Below, piece by piece: positions 13,049 through 25,100 of a DNA stretch of 64,000 nt (position 1 is its first letter; every line of letters starts with the position of its first letter). The position numbers and the translations under genes were made by a program. This DNA is from Polychytrium aggregatum (lineage: Eukaryota > Chytridiomycota > Chytridiomycetes > Polychytriales). The DNA lies in contig NW_026516252.1 in the NCBI RefSeq assembly GCF_025602895.1, forward strand, positions 267,632-331,631. Direction: 5' to 3'. Below the pieces are notes generated by a model. That model did no database searches and was not told the DNA's origin. It saw nothing but the letters and a program-made list of their open reading frames with translations.

Positions 13049-13565
13049 GCCGATTTGAAGAAAGGAGTGATGCCGTAGAGAGAGGGTGAGAGAGAGGGTG
13101 AACGATCTGCAGGGGAGAGATACTGTCGCTGTCAACGGAGATGCGAGCAGTCGGGACAGGGTCGACAATATGGACAATAGTGAACGTGAACGGCGGGGGA
13201 GCAAGGAACGGCGGCAGGGGAGGAATGTGCTTGAGCGCACGCTGTAAATCCCCGTCTCTCTCTCTCGATCGCCGAGTCTCGATACAATGGCAGTAGCAGG
13301 ACTGCATGCTGGGCACGCCAGGCGAGCTGGATCTCATGATTGGAGCAGGTATCGAGTATCGCTGGGAATGGCTCTCCCGTTGGGACACGGGCTGGTTTCG
13401 CTCTCGTCGCCAATCCACCACGATGCTTCATGTACTATCAGATGGCGGTCCTCAGTGCATCGTGGCGTCCTCGTCGCATCATATATTGAAGGTGTGGGGA
13501 TGGTACACTCGCATGTAGAGAAATTTACAGTCACTTGTTGGCTTGGTGTGCGGAAAGGCGCATTT
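13049..13565. other. Intergenic between two - strand genes
   Basis: Promoter side of the type II membrane protein and 3' side of CCT6. No further feature recognised. Confidence 0.4.
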
Positions 13566-16500
13566 TTACTCGACGTTCGAGGTCTTGAGACTGGATCGGC
13601 CGGCCTGCGATGCAGAAAGCGAATCAGCGGGTCAGAAGAATATTTAAACAGGCCGTCGGGTCGGGGCACAAAGAAGAAGCAGAGACACGACGCCAAGGGC
13701 TTGGGGTGGGCCCGCTGCACAGGAGATGCATGTTCGCGGCTGCCAGAGAACTTACTCTCATCATCTCATCGACAAGCAGCAAGTTACCAGCAATGACAGA
13801 GCTGGCAGAGTCGACGAAACCCGAATCGAGTTAGATACGGTGCCACACACAGAGCGTCCCGGTAGCAGCAGCACTGGCAATCCGACATCTGTACATGTGA
13901 GCCTGGCCATTCTCAAAAATAGCAGGGTCGTGTCGCTCACCATGAGTGGAGGAGGTGGCGGTGGACGCGGTAGTTGTCCCAGATGCCCTCGGCAACGGGA
14001 TCCAGGGGCTCGCCGGTCTTCAGGTCAAGGCCGACAATGTGGCCATCAGCGTGCTCCTCCTGCAGAGAGACGATCACATCCTGGACGTCAAAGCCGCTGT
14101 TCTGGGCCAGGACCTTGGGGATGATGAGCAGGGCATCGGCATATGCCTGGACACCCATCTTGGCGCGTCCCTTGACCGAGTCCTTGAACTTCATGAGATG
14201 AGCGTGGAGCGCAATCTGGAAAGCACCGGCACCGGGAACGAGGTGCTGGTCCTCGATGGCGTTCTTGACGGCTCTCAAGCCATCACGGACGGCGTCGTTG
14301 ATCTGGGCAATCGTGTGGGCGTTGGGACCTGGGTGGAGGGTGGCAAAGGTAAGGGGCTGCAGGTTCACTACTGAGGCAAGTGGCAATGGAAAGGAAACCT
14401 CCCGGCAACAGTGCAGGCAACAAGGCCAATACAAATCGGGAGTTGTGTATCAACAACCATACCATTGATGAGGATGGTGACGGATTTGGGGTTGGCGCAG
14501 TCCTCGACAAAGCTGAACTTTTCCTCGCCAAGGACGTGCTCGTAGAAGACGCCGGCGTGGCCCAGCACCTCGGGGGTGAGATCATCGACAGAGTTCTGGG
14601 CGACGCCTCCGCAGCAAAGCTGGAGTCTGTGAAAGGGGCCGGCCAACATGGTCAGCCAACACGGTCAACCACAGGCAGGGTGTACAGCCGCAGGGCGGTG
14701 CATATGCATGTGTCGAGCCAGCAAGCCGCGGAGACAACGGGGCGAGCGGAACAACAAACAGCGGCTAGCGAGCGGATCCACACCTCTCCATGTTTCTTCG
14801 CTTAGCGCGGCGGAGGGCCACAATGCCGTGCTTGGCAAAGATGTCAAGCGAAAGGGGATCGACGCCCTTCTGGTTGATGATGACAAAGCCTTTGTTGTTT
14901 CCGTCGCAGACCTTCTTCTTGAGCTCAATGATCTTGGCAACGCGAGCGTCGACGAATCGGCGCTCAGACTCGATCAGCTTCTCGCGCTGATCGGAGCTGC
15001 TGTAGAAGAAGCTGGAGTTGATTTCACTGCAGGTCGGAGAGGGAGAACACCGATGTGAGCATACGTGTACGTCCGGGCCCGAGGTGAGCATGGTATGGCA
15101 AGGAAAGGTTGTGACGACAGTCAGGCAGCAGCAGCGGACCTCTTTTCGTATTCAAGGGAGACGTTGAGGGTCAGGATGTAGCAGTCCTGGACACGCTTGG
15201 GCATATCCGGATGGCGGGCGCCGTGGTCCAAGACCAGACCGCGGACGAGTCTGGTGTCGGTGTCGCTCCTGTGCATCATCTTCATGATCTCGACCATGTG
15301 CAAGTCCAGCGGCTCGCCCTCGACGTAGATGGCCAGGACGGCATCAACGACGGCTTCCATCAGCTTGTCGGCCAGCTCCTCGCGGACTTTTGTTCGGAGG
15401 GAGGTGCGGGCGACATTGATAAGGGTCTCGCGGTCCATGGGGCGCGGCTGCTTGAACTTTTCCAGGAACTGTGGCCGTCAAGCAGACGGCAGTCCGCCCG
15501 ATGGTATGTATGCCGTGAGCATGAGCACATTATCTGCAGAGACGGCCGATCTGACGATACACGGCGAGCACTTGGGCAGACACAGGATCGCCCGATCAAG
15601 GGCGGGAGTTAGCTCGGCAACTTACGTTCAGGGCCTCCTTCTTGGCGATCTCGAAGCCCTCGGTGACGATTCGGGGATGCAGTCCTTCACTAATGAACCG
15701 CTCGGCCTGCTTCAGGAGCTCGCCAATCAAGAGCACATTTGAAGTGGTTCCATCGCCAGTGACCTCGTCTTGGGCAGTGGCAGCACGGGCGATCATGCAG
15801 GCAGTGGGGTTTTGAATTTGCTTTGAACAGCAGCGCATGGGGCAAGATCATGGCGAGATTATCGATTGATGGGCAACACAGGTAGCAGGAATGAGCGCCG
15901 AGTTAGTGCTATCCTTGAACAGAGGCTCGATCCGGTCGCCCTGGTCGCACTGATAGCTTTGGCTGATCTGGATGATCTGGTCGATCCGGTTGATCTGGTT
16001 GACGCAGATGCAGTCCACAAGATCGGACAGCGAAACCCGTTTGGAGCAGCTCACCATTTCATTGAGCAGAACCTTGCCGTCCTTGGTGAGCTTGATGTCG
16101 CCGGCGCCGCTGACCAACCTGATGAACAAGATGGACAAGATACACGGCGAGGAGCGATCAGTTCACGGCACAGCACGAGGAGCGGGGGCGGAGCCGATGC
16201 AGCAGACCGTCCATCATGGATCTATCTTGCACTGTGCGGCCCGTGTTGGGGAGGTCTTCAAAGCTCTGGGAAAATACATCTGGTGCATGAACGAGATATC
16301 TGATCCACACTACATTTTAATGGTTCCCTTCGGGCCGAGGTTGGTCTTGAGGACATCCTGCAGACCCAGGCCGGCATTGATGTTGATCTGGAGGGCCTGG
16401 CCCTGGCGGGCGACCTCAGAGTTGGGATTAGCACGTTGAATAGCGGCCGAAGACCTGGCCGTGCGCAAGATGGCGTGTTAATTGAGAGAGTCGGGCGACC

Positions 16501-16683
16501 TGAGCCGGCAGGGGAGGTCGACGATCGGGGATAGATCGGCCTGATCGCTGAAGGGCCGATCGATCGATCTCCCTGCTGCGGCAGGCGATGCTGAGCGGGC
16601 ACAGGATCGCAGCCGCCGAATCGCTGCTTCGAAGCAGCCGCATTCCGCGAGGGTCCAGGACGACGATCGGGCAGGACCTACAT
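13566..16683 (-). CDS. CCT6: T-complex protein 1 subunit zeta (CCT6)
   Basis: Zeta subunit of the cytosolic TRiC/CCT chaperonin, which folds actin and tubulin. Ten exons on the - strand: 16682-16683, 16314-16454, 16055-16118, 15626-15820, 15140-15468, 14784-15026, 14463-14626, 13941-14328, 13756-13801, 13566-13604. Phases close throughout, giving 536 residues (human CCT6A has 531). Group II chaperonin motifs are seen: [38 protein letters not shown] (ATP site), [23 protein letters not shown] and VPGAGA. The C-terminus [14 protein letters not shown] continues into two short exons ending KTSNVE. The first exon appears to hold only AT of the start codon: ATG at 16683 is cut by a GTAGGT donor, and the next exon starts with G then SSAAIQRAN. 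That first exon is an inference; the rest is secure. Confidence 0.95.
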
Positions 16684-17170
16684 TGTTGCTGGGCGGGGGC
16701 TGGATGGTTGGTCGAGATTCCGGGTGCCGAGCGAAGAGCGTTTTTTTCGAGTCCGAGGCCCAGAAGCCAGGGTCGATCCAGCGAGGCCGAGGGCAACGAG
16801 AGGCTTGCGAGACGCCAGCGAGAAGGAGGCGCGAGAGCAGGCGTGGCGCAGGACAGCTGTCCAAAAGCGGACATGGCCGGTGTGTGGCTGCGGCGGCTCT
16901 GGCCATGTTGGCTGTGGAGCGATTGGACAGCGACGATCGGGCAGAATCCAACACACCACACCGCACCGCATCACAACGAAAGCAATGTGTTGGCTGGTTA
17001 GCTGGTTGACGAGTTGGCTGGTTGGCTGGCAGACGAGCATCGACTGCGGCCGTCCTGGGCAGACTCGGTGGCCCCGGATTCCGTTATGCACACGCAATCT
17101 GCCCGCTCACACGGCGAGAGAGTTTCGTCCGTCTCTTCCTTATCAAAGGAGTGAGAAATGTATTATGGCT
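16684..17170. other. CCT6 upstream / RPS3 downstream region
   Basis: About 490 bp with no recognised gene. It should contain the CCT6 promoter and the RPS3 3' end. A GTTGGCTGGTTAGCTGG-like short repeat lies near 16990-17030. Confidence 0.4.
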
Positions 17171-18381
17171 TTAAGCAGTCTCGTTGGCGACGGCAACGGG
17201 AACGGGGACAGGGGCATCCTCCTTGGGCTCAAGGATGGTGACAGTGTCGGGGAGAGGGGTCTTGGGGCCGGTGCGGCCGCTGGGATCCCAGTCGCGCATG
17301 ATCTTGACCTTGATACCCAGAACACCCTGGCGGAGGAGGACGTGGCGGGTAGCGTAGTCGATAAAGTCGCGGGTGGGCTGGCCAGAGTGGATCATGAAGC
17401 CATCGACGAACTTCATGGACTTGGCACGGGCAGCACGGAGCTTGCCAGAGACGACAACCTCGCAACCCTTGGCGCCAGACTCCATGATGAAGCGGAGGAC
17501 ACCGTAGCAGGCGCGGCGGACGGCAAGACCCTGCAGAAGCTTGAACTTCATGGACTCGGCCTGGGCAATGGCGCAGAGACCACGGTTGGCGACCTTCTCG
17601 GCGTAGAGCTCGACGGTGTTCTCGGGGAAGTTGAAGCGCTTCTGGACGACGGAGGTCAGCTCGCGGATGCGGCGGCCCTTCTCACCGAGAACGCTCTGGG
17701 TGCGGGTAGCGCTGATGATGATTTCAGTGCGGGCGGGGGTGACGCGGACTTCGACACCGGAGTAACCATCCTCGGCAAGCTCGCGGGTGAGGAAATCGTT
17801 GAGCTCGGCAAAGAACACACCGTCGGCGACGAACTGGAGGCAAAGAGACACGGCCGTCAGTAAGCACGTCTCTGAAGCACTGATGCCAACCTTATCGATG
17901 GCTTTGCTGTGACGAATGGGTTTCCCCTCTCTGATGCCCCGGAGTGTGCAAGAAAGCACGACGGTACTCGAGTCCCGGGTCGATTGAATCAGATCCAGAC
18001 GGAGGAACAGAGGGCGAGCATGGGCACATCGAGGGCCTGTCTGGTGCATGGGCTCGCTCCTCATGGAGACGCTCTGCATCGGCATCGGCGATTGCGTCCG
18101 GGCTGGGCGAGACGAGATGCGGATCGCCCGATCGAATCCGAGGTTTGGGCCGCATGGCGTAGTCCAAAGGCGATCGGGCATTGGCGTTGTCCGGGTGTTG
18201 AATTCCGGGCATGGCCGCGAGACCCGGTGATTCCATTGATTGCTTCGTCCATCGATCCGTCGATCCATGCATCCATGCATCCATCGATTCATCCATTCAC
18301 CCACCCATCCATCCATCCATCCACCCCGGGCGGGCGGCTGCTATCTACCTTTCTCTTCTTGGAAATCTGGACGGCAGCCAT
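17171..18381 (-). CDS. RPS3: 40S ribosomal protein S3 (uS3)
   Basis: Small-subunit ribosomal protein at the mRNA entry channel. Two exons: 18349-18381 encodes [11 protein letters not shown] and 17171-17833 encodes the rest from [12 protein letters not shown], joined in phase 0 with donor GTAGAT and a CAG acceptor; 231 residues in all. Seen: KH-domain loop [10 protein letters not shown], the typical [11 protein letters not shown] and [19 protein letters not shown] segments, and [15 protein letters not shown]. The tail is shortened and Pro/Val-rich ([12 protein letters not shown]). The start is set by the canonical MA-QISKKRK end. A 515-bp intron directly after codon 11 is typical of ribosomal protein genes. 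Confidence 0.97.
18238..18326. repeat. CATC/GATC microsatellite in RPS3 intron
   Basis: Degenerate tetranucleotide tract of CATC, CGTC and GATC units, 20 to 110 bp inside the RPS3 intron from its 5' splice site. Confidence 0.8.
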
Positions 18382-18629
18382 TTTTGCAGCGGTACTCCGA
18401 TATGGGTCTACTGGAAAGAGAGAGTCTGCAAATGCTGCCGATCCGCCGCCGCTCAAGACCGCCGGCGTGCCAGTGTCTGTGTCACCGTCCAAGCCACGCT
18501 CGCTTGTTGGAGCATCCTGTGTCACGGCCAAAGCCGGGACGGAGCTGCCTCGGCGGCCTCCTGCCCAGTTCGCATCTCTCTCGGCCTGCTGTCGACATCG
18601 TCGTCGCCGTCACCACACTCCTGTAAAGC

Positions 18630-20056
18630 ATGGACAGGGAGAGAGAAGAGGCAAGTACCCGCTGCACCGGGCCGACGCTGCATGCTGGCTATCACATCGA
18701 CCCGAACAACACCCGAGTGCTCATGTCTATCGCAACCACAGGGTCTCCGTGAAGCTGCCGCCGTCGGTAAGGATCGACGATGCACACCCGCATACCAGCA
18801 GCCGTTGCTGCTCTGGACGATACACCGTTTCGCCACAGCTCGCTGAATCGCCCTGTCCGGTGGCCACCGTCAATAGGCAACCTGCGCGCAGTGCAGTCTT
18901 ATCTCCATGCCGGCGTCAACGTGAACTCCCAGCATGCCATGAACAAGTGGAGCCCCCTTCACTGGTGAGAAGCGATACTGAGTGCTGACGGTCGTCCAAA
19001 GCGCACGGGGGCGAGTGCAAGATGACACCTACCCTCAGGGACAGGACCTTTCAGTCGTCCGGTCACTGGCTGCTGCATTGGCACTCCCAAGCTCATCTCC
19101 AAACGTGTTTGCTGTCGGCAGGGCATCGCAGCGCGGCCATGCCGAAGTCGTGCGGTACCTGATTGCGCATGGGGCGGATCGCGAGGTCCGGAACAGCAAA
19201 GACCAGACGGCCCTTGACCTGGCCAAGTCGAGCGAGGTTCAAATTGCCTTGGGTGTCGGTACGTTGAGCAAATCGGCTGTGCACACGCCTGCTTATGAAG
19301 GCTAGCACTCGCCCAACAACACCGCAGTCAGCTTGATTTCAACTCTTGCTCAAGCTCGCGTCGATACAATAATGTATTGACGACACTGTGACTTTTTGCA
19401 CCTAAACCCTCCTCTGCTCGTGCCCAGGCGAGTCTCGTGATGTGGACAGCACCCCCAAGGGCGACTCGACCGATGAAAAGTTTGTCCCGAATTACCTCCG
19501 CAACCCTGAACTGGCCAAACTCTGGAGCACCCCTGAAGAGCTCACCGATTACAGCAAGCTATTTTCTCGGTCCAGCAACGAAAGCACCCAAGCGGAGCCG
19601 TCGAACGCTCCCCAGCAGCAGCAGCAGCAGCAGCAGCAACACCGAGATCAAGCACAACCCAACTCACATCCAGAACTCCTCGCTGCTCCTTCGGCTTCTC
19701 CATTGCTGGCTTCTGGCCCGCAGAACGTCCCCCAAGAGCTTGGCGAGCTACTGGTTTACCATCGTGAGGCAAACGGAAACGCATCGGCCAATTTGTTGGG
19801 TGCCATCTTCTATCCACCGTCGCGAACAATTGAGCAGGCGCTCGAACAGATCCAACACGAATTGGACTGGCTCGATGGGAGCACCGTTTCGGTCGAAGCC
19901 CTAAGCGAGGCAAACCAGGGCCTCAAGCTGTTCCGGCGGACACAGAGCGGCATCGATATCCCGATCGGCCGGAAGCAGTATCGGCAGCTACTTTCGCTGC
20001 ATTTTCGAAATTCGGGTGACCAGCTCGTGATTCAGACTGCGGTGCAATCCAAATGA
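18630..20056 (+). CDS. Ankyrin-repeat protein, ANKRD40-like
   Basis: Five exons: 18630-18650, 18742-18766, 18877-18964, 19122-19252, 19428-20056, giving 297 residues. The N-terminus reads MDREREEGLREAAAVG, then ankyrin repeats (AVQSYLHAGVNVNSQHAMNK; SPLHWASQRGHAEVVRYLIA; GADREVRNSKDQTALDLAKS). A conserved FVPNYLRNPEL motif follows, then a 10-Gln run and a C-terminal alpha/beta region (GELLVYHREANG, then QSGIDIPIGRKQYRQLL). Ankyrin repeats followed by a FVPNYL motif match the layout I know from ANKRD40. The first intron (18651-18741) would use a GC donor, GAG|GCAAGT, which is the only way to reach the LREAAAVG frame from the ATG. The molecular role of the family is poorly defined. Confidence 0.8.
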
Positions 20057-20490
20057 AGAAATCGCGGATTACATGGTGCTTCAGCCATGGTGTGTCTCCG
20101 ACAGCCGTCTCTAGCTTGAATACACAGGTGTATCCAGTGAATCCACAAGCCGTTGTCGTTTATCAACCTGTCTTTGCCATGCCTGGAATGAGCGGATCCC
20201 GGTCCGCGGCCACTGTGGCAGCCACGACAGGATATGGAGACGCTGGGTCGGTCGATTGCTGCTCATCGAGGTCTGCTGGAGGCGCTCGGGATTGTGCTGG
20301 CCACACAGAACTCGCTGCCGGCGATTGCCAGAAGTGATAATTCAGTCCAATGCGATTGATGAGCAACTCTCGAACACATGCGGTATATTACGGGATCAAC
20401 GGAGTGTTCGACGGAGCAAGTCGGCGCCAGGTCAAGGGTATCATACAGCTGAAATGAGGATGGGCAAGCACAGGCGAAACAAGTACGCAG
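20057..20490. other. Convergent 3' intergenic region
   Basis: Between the ends of the ankyrin gene (+) and the orphan gene (-). Nothing recognised. Confidence 0.4.
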
Positions 20491-21513
20491 TCATGCGTCA
20501 GCCCAGACCAACATCTCATCGAGGGCGACAGTCATGGCCGAGGACACAATCAGATCGACCATGTGGAATCCCGCGGCGGTGATGTGGATATTGCCGCTGG
20601 CGCCAGAGAAAGCCTTAGTACCCAGGGTCTGGACCACAGCGATACACTCGCGGGTGTTGACGTTGCGCAGCTTCATGGCCCCCCAGAGACCAGTCTCCCA
20701 CGAGTACATCTGGCCATCAAAGTCGACGAGATCGTGGTGCCGAGACAGGATCCGGGGCTTGACAAGCCGAGCCGGAGTCTGCTCCTCACAGAAGGGGGCG
20801 TACACGTAGCGTTGAAGGGCATGCGGATGCTTGTGGAGAATAGTGTCGTGCTCCTCCAGAGTTCCGAAACCGGTGACGGCCAACGCAACGGGGCCGTGCT
20901 CCGAGCGGAGGTGCAGGGTTGATGCACAGGAAGACGAGAGCTGTGGACAGGAGGAGCTTGTCAGTCGTGTTTGAATACACATTGACAACAAGTGGCTCAC
21001 AGGCCGGGAAAGCCCAGATGAGCATCGCATACCGGGACGGTGAAGAGCACGGACGGATTCGAGATTCGGATGACTTACGTTTTGGCTGGGCTTCCAGATA
21101 TATGCGCATGGCTGGTGCTTGCAGGACTTGTTCACGGCCATCTTGAGCTTGGACAGACCCGAGAGCACCGACCGCACAAACGGGCCGTGTCGCCAGGGCG
21201 AGTGATGCTCCTGTGCGTCCTGGGCCGCAGTGACAATGTGGATGCGATAGACAGCGCCCTCTTGGCGGAACTCGAGCTCGACGGAGCTATCCCGAGCACG
21301 GTCGACTCCCCAAGCCGACAGATTAGAGTCGGTGTAAGAGGGCAGGTTGGCTCGCTCCTCGTCAAAGACGAACGGAGGCTGCTCGAGGATATCCAGACGC
21401 CAGCCGAGCGGGTCGAAACTGCCGTTGGCGGATTCGCAGGCGTGGGAACTGGGCTGATACAGGGACTTCATGGTGCAGGATTTGGTGGCAAACATCGCTT
21501 GGGTCGTCGGCAT
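20491..21513 (-). CDS. Orphan protein, function unknown
   Basis: The frame is open over 340 codons, but a GTAAGT donor at 21078 and a CCACAG acceptor at 20941 delimit a 138-bp intron that is a multiple of three, so I prefer two exons (21079-21513 and 20491-20940), 294 residues. No signal peptide or membrane segment. Alternating hydrophobic segments (VELEFRQEGAVYRIHIVTAA; GPVALAVTGFGTLEEHDTIL; HDLVDFDGQMYSWETGLWGA; GNIHITAAGFHMVDLIV) suggest a beta-rich fold, perhaps lipocalin- or barrel-like. I do not recognise the family. It is divergent from the PP2A scaffold gene, with about 600 bp between them. Confidence 0.65.
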   Translation of the reverse strand: MPTTQAMFATKSCTMKSLYQPSSHACESANGSFDPLGWRLDILEQPPFVFDEERANLPSYTDSNLSAWGVDRARDSSVELEFRQEGAVYRIHIVTAAQDAQEHHSPWRHGPFVRSVLSGLSKLKMAVNKSCKHQPCAYIWKPSQNVSHPNLESVRALHRPGMRCSSGLSRPVSHLLSMCIQTRLTSSSCPQLSSSCASTLHLRSEHGPVALAVTGFGTLEEHDTILHKHPHALQRYVYAPFCEEQTPARLVKPRILSRHHDLVDFDGQMYSWETGLWGAMKLRNVNTRECIAVVQTLGTKAFSGASGNIHITAAGFHMVDLIVSSAMTVALDEMLVWADA

Positions 21514-22109
21514 GGCGAATGAGTCTATATAGCGGATCCAGCAGCGGTCCTCGAAATAGCCAGCCCACAGTCACAAGTACCTGTATTGACAGCGGCCTCG
21601 GCATGCTACCCAAAACATTTGCACCACGCGGGCTCGCCGGCGACCACTTTGGCTGTCTTGTGGCGAACAAGAAGGCGCCAGCGAGCAGCTCTTCTGGACC
21701 GGCGCCTGACCACTTCCGGCGGCATCTGTTGCTGACGAACTCGTTTCGAATTGGTGCGTCGGTGCTTCCCTGCCAACTCTCGACAGACCACATGGCGCCC
21801 CCTTTGGCACATGGACGGACATGCGCCACGGGATGCAGCCACACGACACAGCCACACCTGCAGCCGCCCTCTGGCCAGCGCGAGTGCGGCCGGCCACGCC
21901 CCCTCACGTGTTTCATTCATTTGCCAGCCCGCTTCTCTCTCGGCTGCCTCTCTCGCCGTCTCTCGCCGTCTCTCGCCCGCGCCGGGTTCTCGCTCGCCCT
22001 GGTCAAAGTTCTTTGGCGATATCTTGCCGTTGCGCCCTCGTCCTTTGGCCTCCTCCCCATCGTTTGATCTTCCCGACACCCCTCCCGGTTCCCGCAGCGC
22101 CTCGCCACC
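21514..22109. promoter_or_regulatory. Bidirectional promoter region
   Basis: About 600 bp between two divergent start codons. A TATATA stretch lies at 21525-21531, only about 12 bp from the - strand ATG. Pyrimidine-rich TCTCGCCGTCTCTCGCC repeats near 21940-21980 precede the + strand gene. Role inferred from position only. Confidence 0.4.
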
Positions 22110-25100
22110 ATGAACGTCGACGAGCCTATTGACGAGTCTCTCTTCCCCATCGCCGTCCTCATCGACGAGCTCAAGCATGACGATGTCTCGCTCCGTCTCA
22201 ATGCCATCCGACGCCTGTCCACTATCGCTCTGGCCCTCGGCGTCGAGCGCACCCGATCCGAACTCGTTCCCTTCTTGGACGGTATGGCTGCCTATTCCAC
22301 GCCGGATTTTGCCGTGATACACTCTGTTTGCGGCAGTCTGCTTCCGTTCGTCGAGACCCGGTGTTTTGCTCCGTCCGAGCGGGGATACCGCTTGACCTTG
22401 CGATCTCCATCGTATGCGATATTGTCTGCGATATCTCCGAGCGAGCACCATCGCGCCGGCTGATGGCCGCTGCCCATTCATGCCCGTGCTGCCGCGAATG
22501 CACTGCCGCCCTGACCTCGCCCGCTGGCCCGCTGGCCCGCTGGTCCAGGGCGCGTCCCCCTCACCGACAGGGGCATCCCGCGACACCGATCGACGCGGGC
22601 TCCGTATTTTGCAGAGAGAGCGATCACAAGCCGCCATAGCACCCTTGATTGCCCGACACTGACAGTCCGTCCCTCCTGCCGGCAGAGTCCATCGATGACG
22701 AGGATGAAGTCTTGCTGGCCCTGGCTGAGGAGCTCGGCAGCTTTGTCGACTATGTTGGTGGTCCTCACTACTCGCACATCCTGCTGCCTCCTCTCGAGAC
22801 CCTTGCCACCGTCGAGGAGACCGTTGTTCGCGAAAAGGTATGGCCATGCGGGCGCCCGCACGACGATGTAACTCAAATCCACACCAAGGGAGTTGGCAGC
22901 ATCGAGAGCACGGGCTCCGCCGGACTAGCCTCTCCAATCACTCCCGTAACAATGGACAGAACGCCAGCGTCTGCACGCACAGCTGGACAGCATGGCTCAT
23001 AAGCGGCACCCCTTCGTCTCTAAACACAGGCTGTGGAATCTCTGGCCAAAATCGCTGTCGTTCTCAGCCCTCAGCAGCTCGAATCTTACTTCCTGCCCAT
23101 GCTCAAGCGACTCACCGTCGGCGACTGGTTCACGAGCCGAACGAGTGCCTGCGGCACCTACGCGCCTATTTACGACCTGGTTCCTGCGGCTGTCCAGGAT
23201 GAGCTTCGACGGTACGGATCAGGGCATGGTGCGATAGAGGCATCAAGCGGAATCTCGGATGTGTCGGGCTCGCCTGGATGGACACGATCTCATCGGCTGT
23301 CGGAGGACTGCTCGTCTGCGCTACTGTCTGGCGAACTGGCTGTCCAAAGCGTACAGTCCCTGTCCGGCAGACATCCCGGGCCGCTCGATCTGTAGATGAA
23401 GGTAGCTCGCCGGAATGAGGCTGTGGATCGCCGAACCAATCGGGACTCATGTCTGCCCCCATCCTCTCCTGCCAGCCTCTTTGGACAGCTGTGTCATGAC
23501 GACACCCCCATGGTCCGCCGCGCTGCTGCCACCAACCTGCCCGTGAGTATCGCGGGCTACATGCTCGGCGCACCCGTGTTTGCCGTTCCAGGTGCTGTGG
23601 GCTTGCTGAAACGACCATGCTCACCACCAAGCTGGATACCTGCGCACAGAAACTGTCCAAGAAGATCTCCAAGGACAAGGTCATCGCCGAGATCATCCCG
23701 CTCTTTGTCTCGCTCGCCCAAGACGACCAGGTTCGACCGACTGCTTGTGTGCATCTGCTGTAGCAGGCCGTTGTCTTGCAGAACTGGACGCCGCCTCTGG
23801 CCACTGGGCACTGACTCCGCCACATCCTGCCATCCTGTCTCTGTCCTGTACTCTAGGACTCTGTCCGCTTGCTCACTGTGGAAGCCCTTATCGCGATTGC
23901 CGAATCCCTGACGAATGACGAAAGCAAAACCCACCTCCTCGGCACCCTGCGCAGCCTCTACAGCGACAAGTCGTGGAGAGTCCGCTACATGGTTGCCGAT
24001 AAGTTTGTTCCGGTGGGTCCTCACGACAGCCAGCCGAATCCAGCGGGGTATGGCAAGGATTGCCAGCAGGGCAGGAATTCGCGCGCCAGGCTCATCGCCA
24101 AGACTCTTTTTTTTTGCTTGCAGCTCGCCAAGTCCGTCGGCCAGGACATTGTCCGCGAGGACCTGATTCTCGCCTATGTGCATATTCTGAAGGACAACGA
24201 GGCCGAGGTTCGAACTGCTGCGGCTGGCCAGGTTCCTGGTAAGTGCATCTCCGTGGCACTCAGGCACGAGCGTGTCCCACCAGACAGCAACCCGACATCC
24301 AGTGTTAGTTCTGCTTGTCTGCGAGATTAGTGCGCCGATGTTGACAGCTGATTCGGCTTGCTAGGCTTCTCTGTCCTCCTGGATCGCGAGGTTGTCTTGA
24401 AGGATATCCTGCCCTGCGTCAAGGAGATGGTCACCGATGCCTCGCAGCATGTCCGAGCCACCCTTGCTACCCACATCAGCGGCCTTGCTCCCATTCTCGG
24501 CAAAGACGCGTATGTACCCATGCTGCAGCATCGTCGCCAGATGTCCGAGCCGCGGACTCTGCGATCCTTGAACTCATATCGTTTCTGTCGTGGGATGCAG
24601 TACCATCGAGCACTTGCTTCCCCTCTTCCTCCATCTGCTCAAGGACGAGACTGCCGAGGTCCGCCTCAACATCATCTCCAAGCTGGATCGCGTTAACGAA
24701 GGTACAGCTCGTATTTCCGGCCATGGTCGCCTCTGTCCAGCATTGGTTCATTGTCATATACCACGACAATGCTCGCCACTCTGGCTCTGCCCGGGATCTC
24801 GGACCGCTGTAGCCGCTGACACATCGATTTACTTCCACAATTAGTTATTGGCATCGATCTGCTGTCCCAGTCTTTGCTACCGGCCATCGTCGAGCTCGCC
24901 GAGGATAAGCAGTGGCGTGTTCGCCTTGCCATCATCGAAAACATTCCCCTACTTGCCAGCCAGCTGGTAATGAGTGTGCTGAAAGGAGGCTGCATCGTCT
25001 TCTGGATCAGTCAAGTCTGCAGCCGCCGATTGGACAGGCGAGGATATCAAATGTTGGAGGGCTGATGGGCTTCAACATAGAGCAGACCGCCACTCCAGCA

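Noticed and set aside
16724-17863. 379-codon + strand open frame
   Set aside because: Antisense of the RPS3 main exon, with the GC-rich reading bias typical of shadows.
17834-18349. Possible snoRNA in the RPS3 intron
   Set aside because: Ribosomal protein introns often host snoRNAs, but I could not identify convincing C/D or H/ACA boxes; the microsatellite dominates the intron.
17909-18988. 359-codon + strand open frame across the RPS3 intron and first exon
   Set aside because: Shadow of the RPS3 intron and microsatellite; composed of repeat-derived Ser/Pro/His runs.
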